Origin: Trifolium pratense
Lineage: Eukaryota; Streptophyta; Magnoliopsida; Fabales; Fabaceae
Assembly (NCBI RefSeq): GCF_020283565.1
Contig: NC_060060.1
Coordinates: 31,806,001-31,870,000, forward strand
DNA: 64,000 nucleotides
Direction of reading: 5' to 3'
A program made the translations under genes and the position numbers. The notes beneath the pieces are model-generated. The model ran no database searches. It saw nothing but the letters and a program-made list of their open reading frames with translations, and was not told the origin of the DNA. Each line of letters starts with the position of its first letter. Positions within the stretch are counted from its first letter, which is position 1. Below are positions 24,501 to 36,552 of this stretch, in pieces.

Positions 24501-26771
24501 AAATAAAATAAACCACTGTAACAAATTAATTATTAAAATAAAATAATGACGTGGCCCAATTAGAGAGAGTGTGAGGAATGGAGTGTGTTTGAGAGTTTGA
24601 CCATAGCACTTCTCAACTTAAATTCCTAAAAATGCTGATTAACATTTTGTCACTAAGACCCTGTATTGACACCACTAAAGTAACTTAAATTCCTAAAAAT
24701 GCTGATTATACAAGAAATCACTCATAATGTGGAAATCTCCTAATATACTTCTCGTGTCAACATATTTCTTGGCGCCCTATGATAATTCCACAAGTCGCAT
24801 GAGCTTAACAAAAAATAAACATTTAGAAGGCCTATGAAACATGAAGGAGTATCTAAGGCTTTAAATTTAATGCAAATTTGTCTGGTATGGTTGAAATTAT
24901 TATACATTGTTTATTCTTCTTATTCTCCTTCTTTTTACCATTTTTCCAATGGTTCTAATAGAGTATTCATATATTTTCTTATATTCTAACAGTTCTAGAC
25001 AGGGAGTTGATTGCAGTAAATAAATTTAATTTTACCAATGTGTCACTGTTAGGATGTATCATTACAATAGATTCAGATAGAATAAGGCCAACTGTTCTTT
25101 CTGTTAGTTAGCCCATTAGTAGATCGGTTAGAGGAGATTGATTAGATATAAAAAAAAAATAAAGGGGAAATCAGATTAGGGAGACTCGTTCAGTACATTT
25201 GACAGTTTTAAGAGATCCTTTGTGAAGGGGAAACCCTAGTGGGACATCCATTCACATTTTTTATTCAGTTTTCAATAGCACAACTCTGATATTTTGGTTC
25301 TTCCTATATGGTTTTCCATCTCTTTTTTCTTTGAGTTCCCAATAGTCACATATTAAATTTCTTAATAGTGAACTTATCACACCCAACATGGAAATCCTTC
25401 ATTAAATACCGATACTGTATGCTAATGAAACACACAAAGTTCGCTAACATGAAGAAAAAAATATGAAAATTAACAGAAACAACAAATATTAAACATTATT
25501 ATTATAGTTTGGTAAGGAAAAAAAACGTTATTATTATAGTTGCAATCACATGAACAACACTGACATACCACTTCGTCCCCGTCATGAGTGAATTCCATAA
25601 AAGATCCCACCGCCCTGGCAAAATTGGCAAAGTTCTTCGTAAGCAAAAACATGATATTGTAATAAATAATTGCGTTGAGGTTTGTACATATACAATAGAA
25701 CCAATAACAGATGCTAACTTACTTGAGAGCTGCAACTCGAACTCGGTTGCTAGTCTCATCCTGCAAGCACTTGAGTAAAAGAGCTTGCAGATCTGCGAAA
25801 TGCGGCCGAAAAGCATTCCCAATTGTTTCGGTTAAAGAACTGAATAGAATTAATGCCACCTAATAACATTCCAATATCAACAAAAGCTAGGTCAGAAATT
25901 TTCTTCTCTAAGATCCAAGTCTTTTTCTCAAATTCCATTACAGATTTCACATAGCAGCACCAAATAATGAAATAAATAGCCAATGCAAATGCAGTATAAT
26001 ATATATATCCAATTTTAATATAGTTATATGCCAGAGTTGTTCTCATCTAACTTTTTTTTTTCTTTCAGGAAAATGACTTCATTAAGCAGCTAAATCAATT
26101 TAAACAAAGGAGAGCAATCCTTAATCCAAACCGAGTCTATGGAATCCAAAGCAAATATAGCTAAATGGTAAGCAGAAACATTAGCGGAACGCTTAACATA
26201 CATGATTTAAATTACAATTGAAGTAAAATGAAAGCAAATTAAAATATTGTAACGTACTTCTCGATGATCCTCCTGTGGACTCTGACTACATTGAAAGAGA
26301 AACGGAAATAAATCCGGCCACTCACCGGACAGAACTGCATACTTTGCAACAATGCTAACAACATTGGCACTGGCTTTCCTAACAGGAGGACTGCACATAT
26401 AAAAAAAAGATTAATTAATTAATCAATCAATTAAGCTAAAATGTGTGATAAATTGATTGATAATAAAGTGATTAAGAAATATGATAATTACTGAACCTGT
26501 GTTCCATGGTGATACTATCGATGAGAGATTGTTTAACGAGTTGTTTAATTTGAGGAGAGAGTTTGGACCAATGACCGGTGATTTTTTTACGGAGGAGGAC
26601 GGCGGCGAGTTGACGGACGTTGGGGGTTTTGGCGGTGCGTAAGTGGTGAATCAAAGCAGGAACGACTTGAGGATCTTTAGCGAGGCGTTTGATTTGGTCT
26701 TCTGCTTGACGACGAGCGTCGTTGTCTGGCATAAGGAATTGAATCAACAAAAGCTCGAGAGACTGCGCCAT
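18525..26771 (-). CDS. IMB4: Importin-4-like nuclear transport receptor (karyopherin beta)
   Basis: Twenty exons join to 1049 aa: 26771-26497, 26390-26258, 25859-25723, 25614-25569, 23468-23256, 23156-22653, 22545-22408, 22297-22082, 22002-21913, 21837-21593, 21500-21412, 20985-20945, 20357-20327, 20235-20113, 20035-19818, 19739-19644, 19541-19429, 19247-19112, 18937-18833, 18725-18525. The N-terminus (MAQSLELLLIQFLMPDNDAR) and an importin-beta N-terminal domain at about residues 20-90 are followed by HEAT/ARM repeats to the end. Three acidic loops are visible: NENDDDD, DIDECDDE...SSDDE and DSEIDDED. Length matches Arabidopsis IMB4. The protein should carry ribosomal proteins, histones or other cargo into the nucleus in a Ran-dependent cycle. 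Intron 4 (2.1 kb) hosts a MULE. Confidence 0.94.
23788..24705. repeat. Tandem duplication split by the MULE
   Basis: A unit of about 60-70 bp starting CACTAAGACCCTG and running through AACTTAAATTCCTAAAAATG occurs twice. The first copy is interrupted by the MULE (left part to 23827, right part from 24624) and the second is intact from about 24652 to 24705. Confidence 0.75.
23828..24614. mobile_element. Mutator-like element (MULE), non-autonomous, in importin-4 intron 4
   Basis: Terminal inverted repeats of about 70 bp begin GAGAAATGCTA at the left; the right-hand complement begins GAGAAGTGCTA. The arms carry matching blocks CAAACTCTCAAACACACTCC and TAATTGGGCCACGTCAT. The 9-bp target duplication AACTTAAAT is perfect at 23819-23827 and 24615-24623. 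The 787-bp element has no transposase. The middle (24120-24450) is more GC-rich than its surroundings and could be captured sequence. Confidence 0.9.
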
Positions 26772-27023
26772 TTTTGTGAGGGTTTTGCTTTGAATACACA
26801 CAAAGTGACTTTGGTGGAAGAAAGGTTTTATAGTCACACTTTAGTAGTAGTGTATTAATTAAATAAATATTGCTGCCGCAAAACAGGGTTTTGGTTCTCC
26901 CCTCTCTCTCTCTGGTAAATTACTACTTTACTGCTGTTGCTCACCTGTTATTTATCACTTATCAGTCACTCTCGCTCGTGCCGTGCCCCCGTGTGTGTGT
27001 CTATGTCTCTACGAGTGGGTATG

Positions 27024-27724
27024 TAGCGGGTGCACGTGGTTCGGTTTGGGTTGGGTTTGGTCAAAACCAAAATCAGAACCATATAGGGTATTTTGGATTG
27101 GGTTATATAAAATAACCATCCGTTACAACATTGGGTCGGGTTATAAAAATCCAGTAATTTCCGGGTTGAATTGGGTTGGGTTGTGGGTTACTCAAATTAT
27201 TTTTCTATTTTTTAAATATTAAACATCTAAATGAAGAATCATCATATTTTTCCATAAAAATAAGTTAAATAACTCACCCTTGTATTTTCTTGAAAAATAT
27301 CGTAACTTTATTTCATTATTAAAAATAGTGCAATGAATTATCATATTTATTTATAAAAATTATTCAATCTTTTTATTTATTTTTTAAATAGTGCGATTAA
27401 TTATCATATTTGTTTATAAAAATTATTCAATCTTTTTATTTTCTTAAAAAGTAGTATAAGTTATTTTTACAATAAAAATATTTAACGATTAAATGACAAA
27501 ACCTTTAGTATTTTTATAAAAAATATTTCAAAAAAACATAACACTAGTGGGTCAATGAGTTTTTTGGATTGGGTCCGGTATTACCCGGAACCTAATTTTT
27601 TTATGGGTTTTTCACTTTTGAAATCCATATCAACCCAATTGTCCGACCCAACCCACTTTTTTTTGTTGGATTGGGTGGGTTTGACGGGGTCGACCGGATT
27701 TGCTCAATCCATATACACCCCCTA
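27024..27724. mobile_element. hAT-type non-autonomous transposon (701 bp) 5' of importin-4
   Basis: Inverted ends TAGCGGGTGCACGTGG and, on the complement at the right, TAGGGGGTGTATATGG. Perfect 8-bp target duplication TGGGTATG at 27016-27023 and 27725-27732. The interior is rich in GGGTTGGGTT-like and AT-rich stretches. Open frames inside are low complexity, with no transposase. Confidence 0.8.
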
Positions 27725-27756
27725 TGGGTATGTACTACTATGTACGGTAGTAGTAG

Positions 27757-28084
27757 CATAGTTTTATAAAACCGGGCCGGAACGGCCGATCTGACCGGTC
27801 CGGGCGGGAACCGGGTGCATGAGCGGTTCGGATAAGCTGCAAAACCGGTTCTACAAAATGACCAGCGAAAACCCGCCTTGAACCGGTCAGTTCATTGGTT
27901 GAACCGGGAATCGTTGAAACCCGCGCGCGAACCAAACCGGTTTTGGGGAGAGAATGAACATTAATTTAAAAAAAAAATCATAAGCCGGGCCAATAGTCAT
28001 GCAGTTTGATCAGTGACCCACTGGTCCGACCAGTGACCCAGTATCTTGGCCGGGTCGATCACCGGTCCAGGTTTTAAAACATTG
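27757..28084. mobile_element. Second hAT-type element (328 bp), unusually GC-rich
   Basis: Inverted ends CATAGTTTTATAAAACC and, on the complement, CAATGTTTTAAAACC. The 8-bp duplication AGTAGTAG (27749-27756) / AGTAGTAA (28085-28092) has one mismatch. The interior is rich in CCGG and ACCGGT motifs, in contrast to the AT-rich surroundings. Confidence 0.7.
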
Positions 28085-28186
28085 AGTAGTAAAAGGGTTT
28101 CATTTAGGGGTAAGTTTGGTTGAAAGGAAATAAATTGAGAAGGAAAAAAATACGAAAATCAATGAATGAATTTGAAGTAAGATTTA

Positions 28187-28388
28187 TGGTCTGTTTGACA
28201 TAACTTTTTTTAGAGCTTATGCAAACAGCTTATTCATATTATTATAAGTTTGTCAATGTAGTTTATGATAAAATAACTTATAAAATTACAATTTTCACTA
28301 GTGTGAACTTATAAAATAGCATAAAATCTAATTTATATTGTATAAGTTGTTTGCATAAACTCTAAAAAAAACTGGGTCAGACGAGTCC
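28187..28388. mobile_element. Harbinger-like MITE
   Basis: Imperfect inverted arms sharing the block TTTTTTTAGAG followed by TTATGCAAAC, with TTA at both edges (28184-28186, 28389-28391). A 3-bp TTA/TAA duplication is typical of PIF/Harbinger elements. Non-coding. Confidence 0.6.
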
Positions 28389-28497
28389 TTAGTTTAAGTT
28401 TATTCATCGATTTTCATGTTTCTCTTCATTCCTACTTTCCTTCATTCCAACTAAACGGAACATTAAGGTAATTATTCACAAAATAATATACGATAGA

Positions 28498-28736
28498 AAA
28501 CATAAACTTTTAATTTATTAAAAAAGTTTTTGTATTGACTTTGTGAGTTTAGCTTAACTGGTAGGAACATCGCATTTTATATGTATGGGTCGAGGTTTGA
28601 ACCTCGAACACTCTACTTATCATCTTTAAATAATATTATTTGGCAAAATGCATCTATAAGTCCTTTAAGTTTTTAAGTAACAAATATTCACGAAGAAAAT
28701 ACAAAAACTTTTTTAATACATTAAAAGTTTATGTTT
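28498..28736. mobile_element. Foldback element with a SINE-like core
   Basis: Inverted arms of 39 bp at 28498-28536 and 28698-28736 (one mismatch). Between them sits a tRNA-like sequence with an A-box-like AGCTTAACTGG (about 28551-28561) and a B-box-like GGTTTGAACCTC (about 28594-28605), resembling legume SINE heads. Which part inserted first is not resolved. Confidence 0.6.
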
Positions 28737-28739
28737 GGA

Positions 28740-30394
28740 AGGAAGGGTGTGAGCGTGTGACACACTTCAATGGCATTTGAATGTTTTATTCATCTTCCTT
28801 CAAGGTTGCGGAATAGTTTGTTGCATCCCAATATCTCTGCAACCCATATAAGCCCTCCTACTATTAAGCTTTATTCGGTCATTCAAAAGCTTTTTCCCCA
28901 ATCCAATATAAATCGTTTTCATTTAAATTATGATTACAATGAAGTATTTGAGTAGTACAAATATCTATCTTTCTTAAAAAATTACTTTGTTTCTCCACAT
29001 CCTCAAGACCCGACAAATAACAAAGTTACATGTTAGTTGATATTGATAACCTTAATCCCACTTTTATTGATTTAATTAAAACTCAACTCTTAGAATCCAT
29101 ATAAAAGGATTTAGTGCCAAAACTAAAAAGGAAAGGTGAAGCTATGCCTAATGGCATTAGCATATCTCACAACACATAGATGAATGTTTAAACATATCTC
29201 TTACAAACAATGCAAAAAGGCGAAATTCTCACTCTCCATTTGTTCATGTAAAAATTTGTCATAATACGGTAACATACAATCGACCATATGAAAGTATGAA
29301 TGTATTTGGGGTCCTCTATACTCCCACAAAGTTTTTTAATGGTAATCAATAGCTCGAATAGTCCCATGCGGCAACCTATGTGCACTATATATGACAAATT
29401 GATGAGTGTTGGTGCCTCTTCATACTTGTTAAGGAGACTCATTCACCAAATATCATATAGCATGTTAACGATGTTCTACATCATTTTCACGAGAAAAATA
29501 TCATTCATAAGGTACACTCTCTTAAAACCATATTAACTATGTGAATTAAATCGACAACACATGTTAAGTCCACCAAGTGAGACTTCCTACCCTACTCAAT
29601 ACCCCCCACAAAAAACCACACTAAATTTTTTAAATCTCATCACAAACAATTTTGGGAATCATAGTATACTACATATTGTAATATTAAGTAGATTTAACAA
29701 CCGACTTAAGAAAAATAATTGTCAGGTAGACTGAAGCATCGATACTTCCAACCACTCAACATATTTCAGATATTTTAAATATCATTTTTAAATACAATAA
29801 CAATCACTTGAAAGTGGTAAAGCCTATATTAACTTAAAAAGCAATTTTTAAAAAATCACATCAATTTGGTAATAAAAAAATCACATTAAGAAAAAGAAAA
29901 CACTATAGTTTAATTTTTTTTCTTATTGCAATAGAAAGGGCATAAGCCAAAAACAAATTACAAGAAAATAACACGAGGAGTAGATAATCCTAATACATCA
30001 GCTAAGCACAATTGCTCAAGATAAAACGATGATTCATTTTTTATTTATTTTTATGTAGTTACATGTGTGATTTTTATTCATATTATCTAAGGTTTTTTTT
30101 TCCTCCTTACCGGTTTGAACTTGACTTACTTTCTAAATAAATAAATTTTTACAAGTTTTTACTAACAAAAATCGTGTCTTTATAATTTTTTTTTTTGTTT
30201 TTCTTTATAAATTTTTTTTCATAAATTATTCTGCACAATATTAAATGATAATTAATTATTGAAGTCAAATATCCAAACCGCCACGGGAGTTGTATTCACC
30301 GCACTATACACGGCATTTCTCAGATATCTTCCATTCTTCCTCCTTCGTCTGTTGGTTCCATTATCGTATTGATCTGAGTTATTCGAACGCTAAA
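28740..30394. other. Intergenic region upstream of the CREST-family gene
   Basis: AT-rich, with no exon recognised. A minus-strand open frame at 29188-29442 is intact over 84 codons but resembles nothing I know. The last few hundred bases should hold the promoter of the downstream gene. Confidence 0.45.
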
Positions 30395-33358
30395 ATGAGA
30401 AAACGCAGCGTTTATGCTTGGTCCGTAGCTCTTATTTGCTTCATAGTACTCATGATTATAACCCCAGCTATTCCTCAGTCCCAAGATTACCATAATTTCG
30501 CCGATCAACGCACCTTTTTAGGTATTACTAACTAACAAACCCTATTTTCTACTCTCTGTTTGCGTATGATTTTAGTTTAATTTGATTTATTTTCATAATT
30601 TGTAGGCATTCCTAATGCACTTAATGTCATATCCAATTTCCCTTTTCTCATTATTGGTCTCATTGGACTTGTACTTTGTCATTATGGGAACTACTTTAAG
30701 CTAAGGTATTCTATTTTTTCATATTAATTAATTAATATTATTGTATTTTGGTTTTCATCATAGTATCCGGTCAATCGGACCGTCTAATATGGTTCGGGCT
30801 CAGTCCTGACATCAAGTGATTTCAGCCTGCTCCGATGGCATATGAATATTATTATATGTTGTGTTGCTATTGTTATTATTGATGATTGATATGAATAATT
30901 TTTCATTCCAAAAGCTTACAAGGTGAACTATGGGGTTGGACATGCTTCTATGTTGGTGTGGCTGCTGTTGCATTTGGATCTTCATACTATCATCTAAACC
31001 CAAATGATGATACTCTTGTGTGGGATAGGTTACCTGTGAGTTCAGTTCCTTCTGTAGTACTAGTTATAGATGCAATTTTTGTCTGCTAGGTCCTGTTTGG
31101 ATAGACAACTTATAGCACGAGCGCTTATGTATAAGCTTACAGACTGTTTTCACAAGCTATCTTTGAGAACTTATGAAAATAAGTTGGAAAAGCTTATGAA
31201 AAATGCCAATCCAAACAGGCCCTAATACCCCTTCCCCCCCTTCTTTTTAGTCTCTGTCAGTTTTAATTCCTAATTTGCTTATCACTTCAGATGACAATTG
31301 CTTTTACGTCAATCATTGCGATATTCATCATTGAGCGGGTTGATGAGAGGAAAGGAATGATCTCTATTGTACCTCTAGTTTTGGCTGGTGTAATTAGCAT
31401 TGTGTATTGGAGGCAAGCTCACTGCCCTTTTATTTTCTTTTGTGTACAGTTTTTAGTTTAAACACTCATTTTGGTCCCTAAAAGTGTGAGATTGTGTCAC
31501 TATAGTCCATGAAAGCATCATGGAGTGTATCTTTTGTTAGTAATTTGATAGATCAAACGGAGTAAAGGAAGACACATTCAAAAATCAAAATAACTAACGA
31601 GAAACAAATTTGAGGATGGTTTTGTAATCTTAGTTAATTCAAGGACTATAGAGATAGCTCCTGACACTTTGAAGGACTAAAATGATGGTTTATTCACAAT
31701 TTTTCATTTGCTTGTCTCATATTGTTATTGGAAGTTCAGTCATTGATGAAGAACCTGTAATGGATTATTTTTACTTTCACCTCTTGTTTGACATGTTTCA
31801 TTCTTTTACAACGATAAGTGAAGAATGTTGTTCTTCATATGGATACAACATAAAACTCATTGTGAATTCTGCAAATATATTTTCCATTTATTTATAGTTA
31901 TATGAGTCATTGATCACAAAATAGTCCAGAATGCCAGAAGTTAGACTAGTCCTTTTTAATGCTATTATTCATTTGTGGTACCCATTTGAGGTTTAATGTA
32001 AGTACTCGATCATTCAACTGAATTTTAACTCATGAAATAATTACCCGTCTTACATTTATCCTCAGGTTCTTCGATGACCTCCGTCCGTATGCTTTGATCC
32101 AATTTGTACCATGCATTGCCATTCCACTCATGGCTATTTTGTTGCCTCCAATGTACACTCATTCAACTTATTGGCTCTGGGCTGCAGGTTTGTTATTTTA
32201 TTACAGTATTGTTTTATCTCGAGATTAATTATAAACACCAACGTTCTAAGGTTTTTCAGTAAACTCTTCGCAGGATTTTATCTTCTAGCTAAGGTACTAG
32301 AGGCCACTGATGATGTCGTCTACAAATGGACTTACCATATTGTCAGCGGTCATACACTTAAGCACTTATTTGCAGCAATGGTTCCTGTCTTCTTGACATT
32401 CATGCTTGCAAAGAGGAGTTTGGAACCAGAGAGGTATATGCTTGTCCCCAGCAGTAAACTGCATATTATTGATGGACTTAATTATAACCGAGCTTGAATT
32501 GTGTGGAAGAACATTCCCCAATTATGGGAATATGCAGTTAACTCAAAATGACTTGGCATCAGGCTTAGGCCCTTATGTGCTCTATAAAATTGAATTAAAT
32601 ATGTTTTTAGTCCCTATAAAATTAATGAATTTTCAAGTTTAGTCCCTGTATAAATTGTTCAATTGTAGTGCTTATATTTCTTTTTGTAGGGACTAAATGC
32701 AGAGACTAAAATCACCCATTTTATGTAGAAATTACTAAAAATAGAGATTTAAGTCGAATAAAATTTATCTAGGAACTAAACTTAATTTTTTTTAATTTTA
32801 TAAGGACTATAAAAATATTAAATACCTGTACTTGCTGCATTTATTTCTGTCTTAAATTAATTGTTTCCCTTACCAGGATGTATAACTCTTGTAAAAAAAA
32901 GGATACTATATAATTATAACTCTTGCACCTTATATTTCATATATTTGAACTATTAACCAAATAAACCTGAGTTGCAAAATCGACAGACTTACTATAGAAT
33001 TTCCTATCCCATGTCAATAAGAGCAAGGGGATTTACACATGCATCTAGTTTAGGAACCCCGATTTAATCAACAAAGTAACTGTTTCTATCTTGTTTCTTT
33101 GAATCAATATCCACCGACCACCCATGATTGTAGCATTACTGGAGAACTTGTTCATTTTCTTTTGCTGGTTTGGAACACTGAGTTACAATTACAATATCAT
33201 AGTTTGACCACTGTCTTGATGTTTTATGATTGCTGTGGTCTACATGCAGGCAAAGTTTGTATACAATATGGAGGATTTCCTGGACAAAGGTCAAAGATGG
33301 AGACTCAAATGTTGAGAGCTACACTTACTCCAGGGTGGAGGTTGAAGAGCCACAGTAA
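30395..33358 (+). CDS. CREST-superfamily membrane protein (alkaline ceramidase-like)
   Basis: Seven exons give 286 aa: 30395-30521, 30606-30705, 30915-31035, 31291-31412, 32066-32187, 32274-32433, 33250-33358. About seven hydrophobic segments are visible. The CREST pattern of putative metal ligands is present: Ser98/99 and His102 in SSYYHLN, Asp113 in VWDRLP, and His224/His228 in GHTLKH. Such proteins are annotated as alkaline (phyto)ceramidase-like hydrolases, usually in ER or Golgi membranes; the substrate here is not proven. Intron 4 starts with GC instead of GT (31413-31414). The last exon is predicted from frame continuity; reading through at 32434 would end at 32497 instead. An in-frame upstream ATG at 30290 is less likely, because MRKRSVYAW followed by a membrane helix is the family-like start. 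Confidence 0.82.
31089..31222. mobile_element. Short MITE in intron 3 of the CREST-family gene
   Basis: Ends GGTCCTGTTTGGAT / ATCCAAACAGGCCC form 14-bp inverted repeats with one mismatch, bordered by TA on each side. 134 bp, non-coding. Confidence 0.7.
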
Positions 33359-35962
33359 TGTCTGTCTACATTTCCATCAACCACAAGAAATGCTTATACT
33401 AGATTATTGCAGAATATCTGTAACACATGATCATGGACTCGGTAAAACAAACCACAGTAAGCTAACTTTCATACAACATTAACTGTAATTAGCTTATAAT
33501 ATGTATAGTTCCTGATCCTTATCAAATAGCAAGGACCATTTTAGATCTGAATGTGATGTCTTGTCTAGTTCAATAATGGTACTGTCCCACCTGCTTCATA
33601 CACTTGTAGTGCTTGTTGGCACGAGAAATTGTTCCAACTATTCCAATGATATGTTAGACCGTGCTTACAGAACTTATGAGGTTTACCTGGTAAGATATAG
33701 ATGTTAGGACATTCCTGATATCTTGATATGCTTATAGTCGCTCTGAATTGATGCAAAGTATCTTAAAGAAATAGTTTTGGGTTTTACTCTCCAAAGTGAT
33801 ATAGCATGCGTATGGAAAAAACTGAGTTTTACGTTGAGAACATGAGCTGAGCTACCACTCTAGTTTGTAGCTTTTCAAATTAACGGTTAAATGTGCTTTG
33901 GGGCATGAGATTTTCCATCAGAACTTGGTTCCAAAGACACTGCAAATGAGTTGGATATGATTATCCTTGGCGAGCTTGTCTTATCGTCTGTGACATTTAT
34001 TTTTTGCATTTATTATAAATCTTATTCAGCGTGTTTTTGGAACCATGTTCACAAGCCATCTAACACACCTCCAATCCAAGGTTATTAGAGATAGTTTTTA
34101 CGGGGGAGTGCATTTTACTTGGGAAACATTTCCAAACATTTGCTTAGAAGCTCCATAGTATAATAATAGATGACATTTATAGAATTATTTAATTATTTGT
34201 GTATTGCATATTTGAATTTGATTATTGATGAAATTTTATGTATGAAGTAATTGATATGAAATTACTTTAGGCCCTTTGATGACCACACTGGTGTTTATGA
34301 AATATTTATGTGAATTACCAATTATGAAGGCTTGTATTTTGTATAGTTTGGAATTGTATTAAGTCAATGATTTACCCTCATTGCATACCGACCATGAATT
34401 TGGGTCGGGACATTTAGATTGTGTACTGTTAATACTGATTAGGGAGTGCCATCCATTTTGATTTGAAGAAAAATAGGAGAGCAACTATACATAACAAACA
34501 TTGGGAACTTCCTTTTTTTTTCATTTGAACTTGCTGTCATTTATTCAGCCAAACTTCAATCTTGCTGTAGGAAAAGAATGAAGCACTAAAATCTGGAAAG
34601 AGTTGTGTTCTATGTAATAAGTATTCTTTTGACACCCCGGAGCCGAAACAGCTATGGATTTAAGCCCCACTCTTATATTGTGCCTTTTTTTAGGACAGAA
34701 GATTAACATTAAAGTTTTGAAGAAGAGGGGGTTAGAGTTTAGATTGTTCATTAGTTAGTTCGTTATTGCATTAAGCTCTATATAAATAGAGCTTTGTGTG
34801 TTTTACTCTCCCTCAAGCTTTCAATGGTCCCCTTCTCCTTTTACCTTAAATCCATCGTTATAATCGAATCCTCTGTTTATTCAATGACTTAAGTTGTTCA
34901 TGTCAAAAGCATCTTAGTCATCATTTGATCTCTTAGCCATCACCATTGTACTTTTAACCATGCAATGTTTTGATTCCTATGTTGATGAGGTTTACTGTTC
35001 TTGGTGATCATCTGTTCTCTTTGCCACAAAGTGTTTCAGAGTAATATGATTGGCCGTCGTTCTTGGTTTTCATCCGATACACGATGCATTCTTCTAAAAT
35101 TTACCATTTTTATTGAAATGGTTTTATTTGAATTTCACTCTTCTTTTTCCCGCAAATCCTTTGATTCCTAACAAAAGCACTAGTGAGTAGTATAGTGGTC
35201 TTTGGAGAATGAAGTTCATCTTGGTTGTTTCTTGTACTGGCTCCTCGTCACACCGAAAAGGCATAATGTATTCTTTCCAATATCATTGGTAATATATTCT
35301 GTATTCAAAAGTGGAACAAAATAAAAGCACCATGATCCAAATCAAGCTAGTGAGAAGTTGACAACCATAGTGAAAATCATGCCCCTTACTCAACCAAACA
35401 AATCCATGTACTTCCGTATACAAATTATTTTTCGATTTTTCTTCTTTTACATTAGGTATTTACGTCATTTTTATTTCTTTCTTTTTCTCATATCACATCA
35501 CATTTTTATTTATTTTTCTTTCTAATTTGCAGCGAAAATGGGTTTGATAGATGTAGTCTTCTTGTTGATGTTTTTGTTTTCTTCTAATATTAGAGACACT
35601 AATATCTTCTATTTTCCATACTCTGGTGGAGTTGGCAAAATCATTATTTTCATTTTTTTAGAAAAATTAACCCAACCACAATTTCTTGAGAGGAAAACCA
35701 AACCATATAAAATTTCATAAAACCAAGTGATCAACATGTAGTATCCATTTTAGTAAAAAAAAACATATAGTATCCATGTCAGATCATACAATAAAAATTT
35801 TAATATGTGAAACATTTTTTTAATCAAGTTTTACTTATTTTTTGGTTGAACTCTGAATTATTAGAATTTATTATTTTAAAAATTAATGATTAACACAAAA
35901 AATAATTTCTTATATACATTGTAAAAGCTAGAAAACGTACGGGGTGTATGTTTGTATTTTAA

Positions 35963-35990
35963 CTAGTTAGGAATCCGTGCAATGCACGGA
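35963..35990 (-). mobile_element. Helitron 3' terminus fragment, minus orientation
   Basis: On the minus strand, hairpin TCCGTGC / GCACGGA (3-base loop) followed by TTCCTAA and CTAG, then host T. A 26-bp sequence (GTACGGGGTGTATGTTTG and following bases) precedes it at about 35938-35962 and recurs with one change at about 36032-36058. Confidence 0.5.
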
Positions 35991-36552
35991 CGAGGACGGT
36001 TGTATTATCTGACTAAATATAGCACTTAAATGTACGGAGTGTATGTTTGTATTTTAATTTTGAAATTATACAACTCTTACTAATTTATACGGCTTTTGAA
36101 GTTGGAAGAAGGTCCCAAAGAATGTATATGGCCAAACTTTAAACATGTCTATTGTCAATTTGTCATTGTTATATGGTCGTCGTTTTATCAGAATTAAAAG
36201 GACCAATGCTTACGTGACAAACTTTTATTCATGCAACCCCACTTTTTTTTATTTTATATAATATAGAATAAATAAACAAATGAATATTAAAGATGCATTG
36301 CCACATAAAAAAGCCCTTTTGTTTTACCTTGATAGTGAGTGTTACCATGCTGTCCCTTTTTATGCCACAGAAGCACATGCATTCTCAATAACATAGCTCA
36401 GAGCCTCAGATGCAATTTTCTTTTATGTTTGCAGGTGGGGTGAATTTTATTAAATTATGGTGATTGTTGACATTGTAGTTTTATTTAATTTTTCAAGGAG
36501 GTTTTATTATAACTACAATACTTCATCTCAGAAAATAATATTTGCGGTGTTT

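Noticed and set aside
25013..25330. TGTTAGGATG... segment in importin-4 intron 4 resembling a solo LTR
   Set aside because: TATA-like and purine-rich parts are present but no matching 5-bp duplication or clean 3' edge was found.
28545..28615. tRNA gene suspected from A/B boxes
   Set aside because: The cloverleaf does not close; it sits between inverted arms of a mobile element.
29188..29442. 84-codon minus-strand open frame (MSLLNKYEEAPTL...)
   Set aside because: No recognisable domain, promoter or splice partners; length is within chance for AT-rich DNA, though a relic of an unknown element cannot be excluded.
30290..30394. Upstream in-frame ATG for the CREST-family gene
   Set aside because: The extra 35 residues are not family-like; the second Met gives a short basic N-terminus followed by a membrane helix.
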